Assembly (NCBI GenBank): GCA_034687125.1
Contig: JAQGBZ010000152.1
Location: 1 to 64,000, forward strand
Direction: 5' to 3'
DNA length: 64,000 nt
From: Neelides folsomi
Lineage: Eukaryota > Arthropoda > Collembola > Neelipleona > Neelidae
Numbering within the stretch: position 1 is the stretch's first letter; every line of letters begins with the position of its first letter. A program made the translations under genes and the position numbers. The notes under the pieces are model-generated. The model did not search any database. It saw only the letters and a list, made by a program, of their open reading frames with translations, and was not told where the DNA came from. Below are positions 25,901-40,900 of the stretch, piece by piece.

Positions 25901-28900
25901 TTTAACCATTTGTAACGTCTCTTGATGGAACTCAAAGTGTCCACATCCATCGTTGAAGGAGACTTGAAAGGACCTCCCACGTGTGAACTTCAATGGCGAC
26001 AATTCCCCCAACGTCGACCGCCCTTTATAATAAATGACTTCACACGTGGTGATCCTTTACACAATCCCATTCACAAAATTTACCTTTCTCTTTTCCACTT
26101 TAAATGTCCAGGGGATCAAATTGGATCCAAGTCGTAAATTTTGAAAAGTCACCAATTCAAATTATAAATCAAAAATATTCAATTATATTTCAATATGACG
26201 TTGTGTGAAAAAAATTGGAAAAATCTTATTATTCAATAAATCTAATATTATTTAATTAGAATAATAAGTGGAAATATTTTAATAGCATGTCATAAATTAA
26301 TTAAATTATTAAAATCATTTATAAAGATTGAATCTTGTGTCAGATTAAGACAATTGGCACGTGAGAATTTATTGGGTTGTTTGAAGGTAATTTGGAATCA
26401 AATTGAACCAACGTCAGCTGCTGACATTTGAAGGTTTCGGTAAAGTTTTTGAATATTGGTGGGCCGCAATGAATTCTTTGCCCTGACATTTACTTTCTCT
26501 TGGTCCTCCAACTTATGATTATTTTACGACTCCCCTTACTTGGTCAGTCATGTTGGGAGAGATATTGGCCATTGAGCCAATTATGGAACCTACCTCAAAA
26601 AATAATTCATATTGTGGCCCACATTATAAGTTCCTTATTATTAGACATTATCCTCCTTCCAAATCCCCTAGAATAAATTGTCCATATATGTAAAACTTGA
26701 TATATTCCGCCCCACCCCGAATGTTCTCCAAAATGTTTTAGGGAGATATTACAACCATTTGGACCTTCAGGTTTGGCCGTTTATTTACGAGACTGCCATA
26801 TGGCACGAGGAGGCATAGAATGAAATGACTAATCGTAAAAATGAGAAGAGAATGGGAAGAAAAAGACTCAAAATTTTATGTTATTTGCCTCGAAAAGAGA
26901 ACCGGGACGGGGATTTAATATTCTAATAAAATGATAAATTCTCTCTTTAGGAATCATGTTGAAGGATAACGCGGAGCAAGTGATATTAGACCCAGTTTTG
27001 ATAGCGAAACATTATTTGAAATCTTGGTTTGCTCTTGATCTGATATCATCTATCCCCCTTGACTATATTGTCCTCATCGTATGCTACCTGGAATATTGCG
27101 TAAGTCATCTAATGTCAATTAATGTAAATATTAAAAAAATATTAACAACAAAATAACTATATTTTTAACTATTTTTACTTTACTTTATTTTTTATTATTT
27201 TTATATTACTATATTTTTAATGATCTTTATTTTATTTTAATTATATTTTAATTATATTTAAATTATATTTAAATTATAATTAATAGGACTTTAGCGACAA
27301 TGTGCACAGCTTCCAATTCATTCATGCGGGCCGAGCGTTGAAGATCTTGAGGATGGTGAAACTTCTAAGTTTGGTTCGTCTCCTCCGCCTCTCCCGCCTC
27401 GTCCGATATGTTTCCCAATGGGAGGAAGTCTATGTAAGGAAACCCTTGAATTATTCCTGCTTTAAACAAAAATGTAATGATTTCATACTTAGGAATTAAC
27501 ATAACATGTTTGCTATTAAGGACATGTTATAAGAACCCTGTTAATAATTGTTCGGGTGTACAAATGTAAGAATTTTAATATAAATATTATATTTCATAAT
27601 GAGTGAGATTCATCGCCAGTTTTCCTTGACGTGGTCGTAGCTCATATTACTCAAAAACCCTATCTTTCTCTCCTTATGAAATATTTCTTCTTTCTCTGCT
27701 GGGATTCACTATAAGGGTTCTATTAACCATAAGATATGCTCTCCAGAGAATTGGTTACATTCTTGAGAAAATAATCTGGAGAATATCTTCATAAGATGTT
27801 TCTACATGAATCTTTTCCCTCTATAAGAGACATGTGTGATATCAGGAATTGTTATTAATGCATTTAGAAGGCGGAGATATTTCGCCGCCTCTGCGTAATT
27901 GCTCTATTCTTTCTGCTTGGGACTGAAAAGCATTTTCTTCTTTTCTTACCTTCCATTTTCATTTGACTCTTCCCTTTATACGACTCTTTGAATTATTCTC
28001 AAATAGACAATACTTGAACTTTATGTGTATGATATTTCAAAATTATTTACACCTTCGCTACTCATTATGATTAAGGTAATCCTTTCATTTCTCTTCATTT
28101 AATAATGACGGGTTTTGGAATCTGCTTGCCTATTTCATTTGTACTATTGTATTTAAATTTAATATATTAGACTTAGAAATATTGAAAATGTATATATTCT
28201 AATGTAGTTGATAGAATCGGAATTTATGTAATTAGCGTTTTTAATTAGTTCAAATAATTAATATAGTTTAAAGTTCAAATAATTGCATTTTAGCTCAAAA
28301 GCTGTAGTTCGTTACATTAACTGCATACATAATTACATTATTTATTTTCCAATTGGTTTCATGCTAAATTCTATTTACATTGTTCATTGATCAATATTAG
28401 TTTTGGTTAATTAGCAATTTCATCAATTAATTATTTCACGATAATTTCAAAATACAAACAGTTTTTCTATTAATTTTATTTTTTCTTGTTTGATTATTTT
28501 AGTTTAATACTTTTATAATGATAGTTTTTTTGGTGAGTTCATTTGGTGAGTGAATATTTGAAAATGGGTCGATTAGTGGGAGGTTAATGAAGGTCTTGGC
28601 AAAGGACGTTGATGGAACTGAGACTTTAACTTCCCCGATCCCACTATTTGTTAAAGTGAGTAATTAAAGGAGAAGCTCACTCGGGTTGTAAAGTAGAGAG
28701 CGATGATAATATTCACAATTCATCATGTTGGCTCGATTTATTAAAAGGACCCAGAGAAAACGTTCATAACTTACCCCTAACAAAGGGCGTGTATAGAGAC
28801 AGACAGGCATTTGATATGAAGTTGATATAAAAGTGATATGAATTCTTCCGCCTACGCAAGGAGATCTATCAGATCTATACGGATATGATAAAAATTCCTA

Positions 28901-31900
28901 TAACTAAAATTCCCTCAATATTTTCCCCGTGAAAAATGCATTGGAGGGTTTTTGGCCCATTAGCGACCCTTTCGTTTCCCAAAAACCGAAGGACTGACAA
29001 AATCATGGAGTGAGTCAACTTATTCACTTTCACGACCTTTTAATCCATGCACATTTGTGTGGGAGCAGGTATGGAATAGGAAATCGATAGTTAACATTTG
29101 ATGGAGGGAAATGATTATAGGTGTAGTTTAGATTAGCTTTATCCGTTCCGATTAACTTCATCAGGTCATTGAGGAGGAATTTGAAGGTGATTTAATGAAA
29201 AGGTTTTATTAGTGGCGTAAGAATTTGAGTTAAATAGAGATATTTTTCCTTGTTTGCTCGTTTAATATACTCACCCGATTGAACATTTGATTTACAAGCG
29301 TTTAATTTGATTTGTCATTCCGATTAGAAAGTACAGCGAAGAATTCTCTCATTTATAGTTCACATTAATGAATATTTAGACGACATAAAAACACGAGATT
29401 TTATTCAACCTACATTCGAAATGAAATATTAACTATCAATACTATCTAGTACTTAAGTATACTATTTTATGGTACAAAGATAGATAGATAAACCAATATT
29501 GATTTTTATTCGATTGAAAAGATTCACTATAATTTTATTGTTTATTAACGATAATGGTAATCATAGTACATTGCATTTGAATAAATTATCTAATATTTTA
29601 ATACAATAATGTATTTAATTGTATTTAATAAATGATTAAAAGTTAACAATAATAATATAGTTTGTATTCTAATTGTAAGATTTATAATATTCTTGTTGAA
29701 AAGAATTGTTTTATGAGTTGATGCTTTCATGAGCTTTTGCATGAATTTATATTAATAAGATGAAAGTGATGAAATAAAAGGAGTTTAATGTCACTCTGCA
29801 TGAGGAGATCATAACTTATTTTTCAATCCTCGGTCGAATTGGAATTTTCTTCTCATTCTCTCACTGTTTTCTCCCCATTCATCACTCCGCTCCACTTTTG
29901 ATCTTTCACAATTTTCCTTTTTATCGACTCAGCACAGTCAATGAATCAATTTATTGAACATCAAATCCGCTTGAGTATGAACAAAAGCTCCATTACACTT
30001 TGAATAAACTCTGGTGCATTTGATATACTGCATTTGATATTCTCAGTTTTTGATATTCAGCTCCATTGGAATGACTTTGTATATTTATTGATACGCCTGG
30101 AATGAGTTTTTGGGAAAGGAATTTATCGAATGGAAATGTGAATGCAGGATTGATTTACTTATTTAATCTCCACTCACTCACATTATTAATTTATTAATAA
30201 TTGCTTGTATGGTCCAATTTATTGCAATTGGGAATCAAAATTAATTTATTAAGTTTTTATCATTAGAAATAATTTAACCAACGAGTCGCACCACCAACCT
30301 TTAGGAATTAGAAATTGAAAACAATACTAATTGAACCACAATTATTTTGCAATTTAATAAACGAGGGAATTTTATTGATTTCCTTCCTCGGAATAAATAA
30401 TCGACTTTCTCGCTCTCTCGAGGCGTCGGGAGGTGAAAGGATGTTGAATATTGCATGAATGTTCCATCAAGTGTTTTGAGCTCACTTCATTATTTAAATG
30501 TGAGTTAGTTGCCAATTAGGACTGTGACTTTCTCAATGACTGCTCCGTCTGTCTCTCCTTACTTCTAAAGAGGCAATATTTCAAACGTCAGTCATAATAA
30601 GACTCAAAAAACAAACCAAAATATTCAATTAACAATTACTTACAATTTACAATGTATGTTAACTAAAATGACAATATTTATTTAGATACAATGCTAATTA
30701 CTTACTAAATATAAAACTAACTAAATACAATATTCAATACAATAAAATAAAATAACTCTGCACCACTAATACAAAACTTATTCATGTGAACATTTAAATG
30801 TTAGCTAATGACCAATCCGAACATTTAAATGTTAATTAAATCTCTTATTGAATGTGTGTTCTTCTTCCAGTGTTTTCCCTCTCTATCATTTCCTCTCTCA
30901 CTCTTTCTGTCTCAGACGGATGTAGAAAGTTTGAGTTCACTTCTTCTTCCTGTACTTTTTTTCCTTCACTCCAATGGTTCCTTTGTGAGTTGTGGCCAAG
31001 TGGGGGGAGTTCCCTCCACGTTAAAAAAATACAAGTAGAGACTTCAATGTGATTGACAAACTCACCAAATCCCTTCAAGTCCCCTCTTTGAATTCTCCTT
31101 CTGCAATGTTCGCTATTTTCTCCACAGCTGCGTCAAAGTCTGCACCAAAAACGTACAAGAGAGCGAAGAGACTCGACTTCATTTGGGAAAAAGGAACCCT
31201 TCTCTGGGAAAAACCTGATATTGAAGGTAGGTTCAGCTTCGCCTTCCCCTCACCTCAAAACGTCCCCCCGTAGATTGTAATTTTTATCCAAAGCTAATGT
31301 TTATTAAACCTCAAAATGAGATTAACAACGGTATTTTGAAATCTACCGCTCTGGGGTTAGGATTTAGATAAACATTCCGTGTGTATTTGGAACACAAGTC
31401 TGTGTATTTGCCACACGTACACTCACACTCTCACTTTAACACACTAACACACATACAATAACACTGATAAATATAAAACACTCCAACAGGACATGTTACA
31501 CTTTTTTTGTTGGTTTCAAAGCTTTTTTAGCTTATGAATAAATATTTTATTTTTTATGGTATTCGTCAACTAATTAGGATTAATTTAAGATATATTACGT
31601 AATTAAAATATTTTTTATTCTGTATAGAACATTTGAAATCTAAATTATTTAGGTAATTAATTTAAATAAGCGTTTTACATTTAATTTTTATACGACTCAT
31701 TTCTATTTTAATTATTTTTGTGGAATTGTGTGGAATTATTTACGAATAGTATTTTTTGATGTACTTTTCAGTGGAAGTTTGTAAATGGTTATTTAGTAAT
31801 TATAGGAGTAATCATGTCACAATAAATCAATTCTAACATTTCCTCTCAACTAAATATTTGTTGAGGGAAATTCTTAATAAGTTTGAGGAAACATGGACAT

Positions 31901-34900
31901 TTTGAAGTTTAATAACCTTTCCAGCTCCTTTAACAACTTCCTCCAAACTGAGTCAATTAATGAGACTCAAAAGTTTCCAAACTCTTCTAACTACACCAAA
32001 GACGTGTGAAAAGAAGAAGTTTGGAAAAGAAAGCACAATTTGCATAAATAATTCTCTCTAAATCATTTCATTACAAGAGTTTCTATTACTTCTTTATCAT
32101 TTCGACAAAATGCGGGTTGAACACTTTGACGGACTTTTGAGCAATTCATTACATGAAAATGATCAGAGTTAGTTTTAACTGGAAGACGTAAAAGGCTTAA
32201 ACGTCAATTTAAATCAAATTTATCCTCAACGATCATTTTTTATTTTTGGAATTAAAGTTGTAAAAATCCTCATTCCCAGTTCATTCCTAGTTTCATCACA
32301 GTTCATAAAATGTAAATTCATTCCCACATTTTTATATTCAAATGGACAACATGAACGAAATTTCCCAGTGCTTCATTTTTGCATTCCTTTTTATAATTCA
32401 AAATTTTCATTGTTTATTACATACATACCCACCTTTATATTTGTACTAATATATTTAATATATAGCACTTATTGGTGCCATTAAATTAAATTGAACAATT
32501 ACTTTGCAATTCCAAACTTTGCCTTCAATCGATACTTCACTTGTTAAATAAGTTAAATATTTAAAACCCTGTTTTCTCTTAAGTTTTTCCCTTGTTCTTT
32601 GCCTCCTTTAGTGTCCGATTGTCCCACCATTACTTTATACTGAAACACTTTCACTATTGGTCTACTTAATGTTCGTTCATCCTATGATGCTAATTCCTCT
32701 TATACATACTCATACGACATATATTTGTATTAGAAATTAGAAATCGATAGTTTTCTGTATAACATCCTGCTTGTTTATATTATAATTCTAATACATTTCC
32801 CATTGATGTCATACAAGTGCATAGAATTTGAGTTTAGTCATATAGTAATAGATTTTTATATGTTTTAGTTAACTTACCTTTAGTTATAATGGGAAGCTCA
32901 AGTTATTCATCCTCACGTGAGTTACCGGTGCGCGGTGACGTGTGGAAAAGCCATTAAACACATTTGACTTTTCAAAACTTATTTTTCTCAAATGAACCGA
33001 TATTGGAAATCATTACTTTCTATACCATTCCTTATACATAATATTTACTTTCCTGGTTCCCTCCCTATTCACTCAACTAATCAACTTCCCCATACAAGTA
33101 AAGTATTTGCCCATATACTTATTTTAATCCCAGTGCCGACGGTGATTGTTACGTCGAGACACAATCAAAGGATATTTATTCACCAGGGACAAAGGGAAGG
33201 AGGGAGAAAGGAAAATCCAATTTTTAATTAGCAAAACCTATTCAAATGGAGGTGTGGTACATGGGGAAATGGGGAAAGAGAGATATCTTACACCTCCATG
33301 TTCCTTTTATGTTAAAAAGACTCCAACAACTTGGTCGTTGTGTCTGAGAGAATTGATGTTTAAAGGGGGAATTGATGTTTAAGAGGAAAATCGATTTTTA
33401 GCACCCATTTGGAGTGAGGTGCGATGGGTCTGGGTGGATTTTGACTCTTCATCCTTTCCTGCTCCTCCAACTTCCATCGGTCTTCCTCAAGAAAGAGTCT
33501 TAGTTTTGGGAAACGAATGTTTCCTCACTTTTGACTTCTCTTTTGAGTCCAAAAATAATAAAATTTATGTCTGTAGGAGTCCTTAAATCCTCGGGAAACT
33601 CATCCATTTGCTCCCATATATCCCATATCCCGTTCCCCGGGAATTCCTTGCAATGCCCGGGTCGGTTGCAAGCGACACAAGAGTTTGGAAACATTCGGTT
33701 CCTCTTCTGCTCTCTAAAAAGAAACTTTTCTCCACTTATATGACAAAACTGGCTTACGTCGTGGTAAAACCGACAAACTTATGTACTTAACAAGGGGGAA
33801 AGTCGAAAAATGGAAGTCATTACACAACGCCATGGTAAAACACTATATTGGGGGAATACATCCAAACACACGACCATGTCGGACTTAATACAACTATAGT
33901 CTTTTCACTCCCATGTCTAATTCCTTCTATATTTACATTGTATTTACAAAGGGTTCTTTATACGAGTTCTCGTACTAAATGTCTCATATGTGAAGGTTGG
34001 TGTGTTTAAAGAAATGTTTTCCAGTAGTTGGAAAGGTTGACGTCGGAAAATAAAAGTGAAGTTTAAGAGTCGCGAAGAGTCACACTTGATGTTTAGAGTT
34101 GATTCCGAGGGTCGTGAAAGATAAATGGAAATGATAAATGAGTGAAAAGGAAGACGGGAGGAGCCCTTGAAGGGCGATTACATTGCCAGGGAAGTCAGGA
34201 ATAAAAATTACGGCCCTGGGTGGGATTATTCCATGGGAAGGTGGATAGAATTAAAGGACTAATTTATGACTTGCCTTTCTCTCAAATGACCTTTCATTTA
34301 TTATCCCTTTTGTTCTATAACTCTCAGACGTGTATTGGAATTGTTTCAACTCCACGTGTTTGGATTAAATATCAGAACAACTATTATCAAGATATCAATA
34401 TTAACACAATGCCCATCAAGGGAATATTTAATGTATCTGTAATATGGTTCTACATACAAGTTATGTATGCTAATTTATTCATATTATACAATATTTAGTA
34501 ATACCATACATATTCATTCAAGGCTTTAACTTCCTCTATGGTTTAAAACATTATGACTTTCACTTTGGTATTTGTGTCTCGTAGTTGAGCAGAGAAATGC
34601 ACTACTTATTCCATCATTATGACTCCTATACGGCTCATTTGTCATTCTTTGAAGTTGTTATAAAAGAAAACTCTCGAACCCATATCATATTACATCCATT
34701 ATAGGTAACATATTTAGAGCGGAAGTAGTTCCATATAAATATACAAAAGCTACATATATTTTATATAGTAGAGTAATGTATACAAAGCTTCTCCTGATTT
34801 CCTACTATAGTTAACTAATATCGCAAATAGCATATGCTTTCTTAAAATTCTATATGACGTCTATTGAAGGCTATAATAGACGTGGAGATATGAAGCGTGG

Positions 34901-37900
34901 TTGAGCAGAGTTATAATGACTCATTTATAGTACAAGGAGAGCGATTAAGCATTCACTTAGCGGATTTTTCATTATTCTCAAACTTTAACTTGAGATCAAA
35001 CGGTGAGAAAAAAGGAGATTTTGTGGAAAAAGCCGACCAAACTCCTCGTTTTCCCATTTAACTTTAACATAAGTTGGGAAAAGTTGAGAGAAAGTTTAGA
35101 AGATTTGAGCTGCTAATGCTAAATAGGCAAATGTTGCTTATTGTTGTCAACCACGAGTACAATATACGAATACTCGTATGTATTTAATAAGTTTAATTTA
35201 AATACTTTTTCTACTAGAGATGCAAATCTTTGATGCGTTCGAATAGTTTTAGAAATATCCGATATATATTATAATTAGGGTTATATGTATGTACTGTATG
35301 TATAAGCATTTTCTTGTACATAAATAGCAAGATCTTTATAAATCTTGGTTATATATTTTATATTGTGAAGGGATGGGGAATGGAAAGTTGGTCTTAATCA
35401 ACATAATTTCTTTTTTCTTCGAATCCACTTTGGTAGAACTTGAGAGTTCTCAAAGTGAGGAAATGAGATTTTCCACCAAATCTTCCATCTTCATTTTCTT
35501 CGGAAGCCCTTTGAGTAAATAATAAGAAAAGTCTCATTGTGGATCTTTCCGAGATCTTTCCTTGAGAGGTGTAATGAGATATTTTTGTGTACTGAAGATA
35601 TCGATACTCTCTCCACTATTATGACCTTCTGTTTCCTATCCTTTCTCCACATGCCAAAGTGTTGCAGAATTGTATATATAAATAAGATCATGTTAAAATT
35701 GGCTTAATGAGCACCAGATCAAATTTATTATTACCTTGATTTGCTCTAAATAATTGTTTGGAATGTTTAATTAATGTCATCTTTATCATATCATAATACA
35801 TATTACCTAAGTATATATTACAGGTATATTGTCTATATTTATTATTTACAGTATTTTATTTACGGTTATTTGATATTTATAAATAATTTATACACATTTA
35901 TTTAACTTCCAATATTTTTAATTAAATATATAATTTTGTATGTAGGAACATATGAGCAGACTTGAGCAGATGGATGATGTATGAAGTATATGGGGATAGA
36001 TGATAGATGTGATCAAGATGTCAGGTTGTTGAAACTGAGCATCTTCCAGGTCATATTACAAACTTGAATTACGCCTCCAAACATCTTATGTAAATAAACT
36101 CACATTTTCCTTCCAAAATCTTTCCTCTTTCTGGGCGGAGTGGAAAGAGTATTTGGGAAAGGAGATTCAAAGAGATCAAAGGTGGAAGATGAAATTTCAA
36201 GTTCTTCAAATTTCTTCCGAAATGTCAACTTTCATTTTGACTTTATTTGCTCAAAAAAGAACGACTTCTCTCAAGCAATCTCATTGAGTGACCAGAGGGA
36301 AAAGTCAATAGGAATCTTAGGAGTGGTTTGAAAGGAAATGTCTCAATTACTTTAACATCTTCATTTACATTTCCACTTTCAATTTGGGCTAATTGGAAGA
36401 ACTCCTTTAGTTTTTCTGCTCCATTCAACTCTCATATTAATTAAAGACCTTGCCATTTTTCAATATTTGCAAAGTAGGAAGTCTTGAGGATTTGGTTCCA
36501 ATTGCATAATAAAATCATAAATTAATTCAAATGTAAAATTTAATGAATTCTCACTTGCATTTAAATTTAAGGTTCGTTAATTAATTCCTCTTCATTTGCA
36601 TAAGAAGGATTAAATAAATAAACGATGAGCCGTAAAGATAACTTTCAATGATCATGAGATATATGATTTATACATAAAAGTAATAAAATGAGATTAATTA
36701 AGATTTTGTACGTGTTACAGCTTTTGAGTTCAGTTTCTGTTTTTACTCGCGCTTCATTAAAATATGATTTGACTCGTTCAGTTCGTTTACTTTTAATTTC
36801 CCCAACATACACAACCAACAACAGAATTTCGACTACCATAGTTTGGATCAGCTTAAAGTTTAGGTAAAAGCTCTGAAAATTTATAAAGCTCTAAAATAAA
36901 ATTATAATTTTCAACGATAGTAGGCGACAGGAGTGTTTAATAAATTATTTAATATAAAAAAGAATTAAATATGCTCAATACTTATTGTTAATAATGTACC
37001 TTATTTGTACATTAATTGTAATTGTTTAATAACTTTAATAGGTAAAATTGTTAAATTTCAAAGTAAAAGTTATCTATCAAAAAGTTTAATTAAATATGTA
37101 AAAATTTAGGATTCGATGGGAGTTGCAGGTGTGGAGAGGAGAAGTTTTAATTATTCCTCTCTTTCAGTTCCTCAACATGGCGTCAGTGTTCATGCGGATC
37201 TTCAATTTGATCTGCATGATGCTCCTCATTGGGCATTGGTCGGGGTGCCTTCAGTTTCTCGTGCCTATGCTCCAAGGTTTCCCATCAAACTCATGGGTTG
37301 CAATCAACGAGCTCCAGGTACTCCCGTCTAAAATTTAATAATTAATTATTCTATTAAAATTATAGAATATTTAACCTTAGATAGGAAGAATTTTAATATT
37401 TTAATATAACTCGCAATCTTGATGTTCTCTCTCCCTCAATTTGAACAATTTGAATTCTCGGACTTGGAAAAGTAAATGATGATTAGTTAGGACGAGAGCA
37501 GTAAGATTAATATTGTGGAGAGTTGAAGAGGAAGTGGAGATCTTCGATGTATGGAGCAATAAGAACACCGCGGGGTCTGTAGGGAACCAAACTGCCCTAG
37601 AAAAAGAAACGGAGCTAATCCGAAAAACCCTCATAAATGCACCTCATTTATAACTTTTAATGAGAGAAGTTGCGAGAAATATTTCTCGGCTACTCCACGT
37701 CTAATAAATGACCAATCTCTTTATATACATTCCCGTCATTCTGTAGTTATTTTTTATATGTGGTGCTTCTGAAGCGGTTAATATCAAAATGACATAAACT
37801 TAAACTTGATGTGACGCTGACCATCAAATAGCAATAAACCTAGCTTTGGAAGGCCCATGGAACTACTAATTAATAAATGGGGGCAATTGAAATTTTTCCA

Positions 37901-40900
37901 GGACGTGTTTTGGCTGGAGCAGTACTCTTGGGCGTTGTTCAAGGCGATGTCGCACATGCTGTGCATCGGTTACGGCCGCTTCCCTCCCCAGTCCCTCACA
38001 GACATGTGGCTCACAATGCTGTCGATGATTTCTGGAGCGACGTGTTATGCTCTTTTCCTCGGCCATGCCACGAACCTCATCCAATCCCTCGATTCCTCCA
38101 GACGGCAGTATCGAGAAAAGGTTAAAATTTAATTTCCAATTACTCTCATTAAATACGACCATTTCCACATACATTATAGGTATAACAAACTTTAAGTAAC
38201 ATGTTAGATGGTAGTTTTATGTAGAGTAATTCGAGTCTGGTCAGATTACTTTTTATTATTGTCAATTTTATCAAGTTTTAGTAGTACGATAATGATTATG
38301 ATTACCAATTTTAGTGTTAGTAAGATCATAAGGTTAATAATTAAAAAGCTCAAAAAATGAACATTAATGAGATCATAAATACAAGAATGCATGTTTTTTT
38401 TATTTTATATGATTTTTCTTCTTGGATGATTCTCTCATATACCAAAAATTGAAACAAGTAACTACAATTTACATTTTTCTTGTTAAATTGTTCACCTTTG
38501 CCATTTTCACCTCTTCAAAACCACTTGAAAACGTTGAAATAACCAAACAAAAAACTCTTCTCAAAATTGAATTTCTCAATTTTGAACTTTTCAAAATGCA
38601 TTTTTGATTTTAGGTAAAACTTTCCTTTTTCTCTTTTCCCTTTTCCTCAAACTTTTGCTTCCCTGACCTTTGAAACCCAACCACGAGTCACACGATTCAA
38701 TTCGCTCTTGTTACTTCTATAACATATAACACACACACACTCGTACGTAGTTTAACACATAATACACATACCATTCACATATGTCAACCTGCATAGCGCA
38801 TAAATTCCCTGTCAATGTGCGAATAAACCATTAGAACTAAAAAATGATTTCAATGATGTAAAATTGAAATTGATGAGTGGACCATTTTGGAGATTAACAT
38901 GACTTACTTTTAGTGTGTGAGTTGGAAATGGATTGAAATATTTAAGCGTGTTTGAGATGCGGCTTGAGACCGCCGTCGCTTTCTCCTTCTGCTCTTCCCC
39001 TTCACTTTAGTGAAAAAAGTGTCGGAATGAAAGGAATAATTAAATTTCCCTATTTGTAGCTGAAGCAAGTGGAAGAATATATGGTGTACCGGAAGCTGCC
39101 TCGGAATATGAGAGCTCGCATCACTGAATACTTTGAGCACCGCTACCAAGGAAAGTTCTTTGATGAGGACGCGATCCTCGGGGAACTCTCGGAGAAATTA
39201 CGAGAAGTATACAAATATTCTTTTATTTACTTATTCATTTTTTATTTTACAATTATAGTTGATTCTAATATTGTATTTTATCTTTAGTTAGATTCGGAAT
39301 ATTTTCAAAAATTCTTTTATTTTTTCACATATGGCAATTATAACATTTCAATCTTTAGTATTTCTAAATAATTAAGTTTTAAATAAATAATTAAAAAAAT
39401 AAGTTAAACAACCAAAAAATAATAACAACAAAAATGAATTTTATTAATTAAATTCTTGATGTTAGCTTTTTAATGAATTTCCTTATGAGATTTTTTTGTT
39501 TGAAAGCTTAAACCTATTCAAAAAGGACTATGATATTCTCGTGAATTTGAAAATAATGTTTTTTGCTATTCTTCCAATGTATTTAGTTATATTCTTATTA
39601 GGAAGTTATATTGGCATTAGTAAACGTTATTATGTAGAATAGGAAAATTTTGTTTTTAATCTTATGAATTATCAATTAAGGAAATTTGGTAAATGGACTG
39701 TACATAAAGAATACATGTGGTAATCCAATTTTTGTTTTTTAATCTCAAGGATGTAATTAACTTTAATTGCCGTTCCCTCGTCGCATCAGTTCCATTTTTT
39801 GCGAATGCTGACGCGGATTTCGTTTCCGAAGTTGTTACTAAATTGCAATACGAAGTCTTCCAACCTGGTAAGGTTCCCCATAAACCCCGCTTTGGTCTTT
39901 ACTCTCCCAACTCACGCAAAGGAGGAACAACTTGGGGAGGTTCCTCCCGTAATGCATTGATGTCCATATCTCTCCGTATCAGGAAGAATTCCTCTTTAAA
40001 TAATTTATGATTCATGACTCCAAAGTTGTGAGAAATATCGATGTTGGAAAGACCCGGGTAGAAACAGTGTCGAAAAGTTGAGTAAATGTCGTTTGAGGAG
40101 ATTCTTAATACTCCGGGACTTATTGATTTCATTGATTCTCCCCTAAATGGATATGCAAAGAGTGGCGCAATGTGTGTGGCGTTCTCAATTTCCGCTTTCA
40201 TTTTAGGTGACATCATAATCAAAGAGGGGACGATCGGGATGAAGATGTATTTCATCCAAGAGGGAATCGTCGACATTGTCATGGCCTCCGGAGACGTTGC
40301 CACGAGTCTCTCGGACGGTTCTTACTTTGGAGAAATTTGTCTCCTCACCAATGCCAGGTTTTTTAATCTTCACTCCGATTTAAATAAATAGAAAGTTTTG
40401 TAAAATTAAATATTTCAATATTAATTCTAAAGATGTTTTGTATGGTTCCTCAGATCTCTATAACCGTTTTATGAAAAATTAAATTAATGAATTAAATTTT
40501 TATGTTTTTGTTTAGGAGGGTTGCGAGCGTCCGGGCGGAAACATACTGCAATCTTTTTTCTCTCAGCGTCGAGCATTTTAATACCGTCCTCGACCAATAT
40601 CCACTAATGAGAAGAACGATGGAGTCCGTGGCGGCCGAAAGGTAATTTCAAATAAATAGCCATTACTCACTTCAACTCTTTATTTAACCATTAAATCATT
40701 GGGGCTTCTCCCGTTTCTCTCACTAAAATTGTATTTATGAAATTGAAATTTGAAAATGGGCGGGTTTGAAGTGCTCTCGAGAGAATAAGGGCGGGTAACG
40801 TGGGAGTCATGTCGGGGGCTCAATTTAGTGAAAAGGGGAATTAAAGGGGGAATTGACCCTTGAAACACATTTCCCCTTTCATGAAATTGGGTTTCCGGAA

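Larger units (their letters stand above)
27434..37167 (+). other. Ih: Ih intron 5 (9.7 kb)
   Basis: This intron separates the voltage-sensor exon from the S5-pore exon. It is mostly AT-rich. Notable contents, listed separately, are a duplicated 15-bp palindrome at 30789-30834 and a 99-nt candidate cassette exon at 31128-31226. Short GC-richer patches at 32990-33760 and 36140-36340 have open frames without recognisable homology. Confidence 0.75.

Noticed and set aside
27160-27290. AT-only stretch considered as an origin-like or regulatory element
   Set aside because: It is a short intron's simple-sequence filler; nothing beyond base composition supports a function.
39899-40303. 134-codon minus-strand open frame
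   Set aside because: Antisense to Ih exon 10 and intron 9; the plus strand encodes the conserved cyclic-nucleotide-binding domain.
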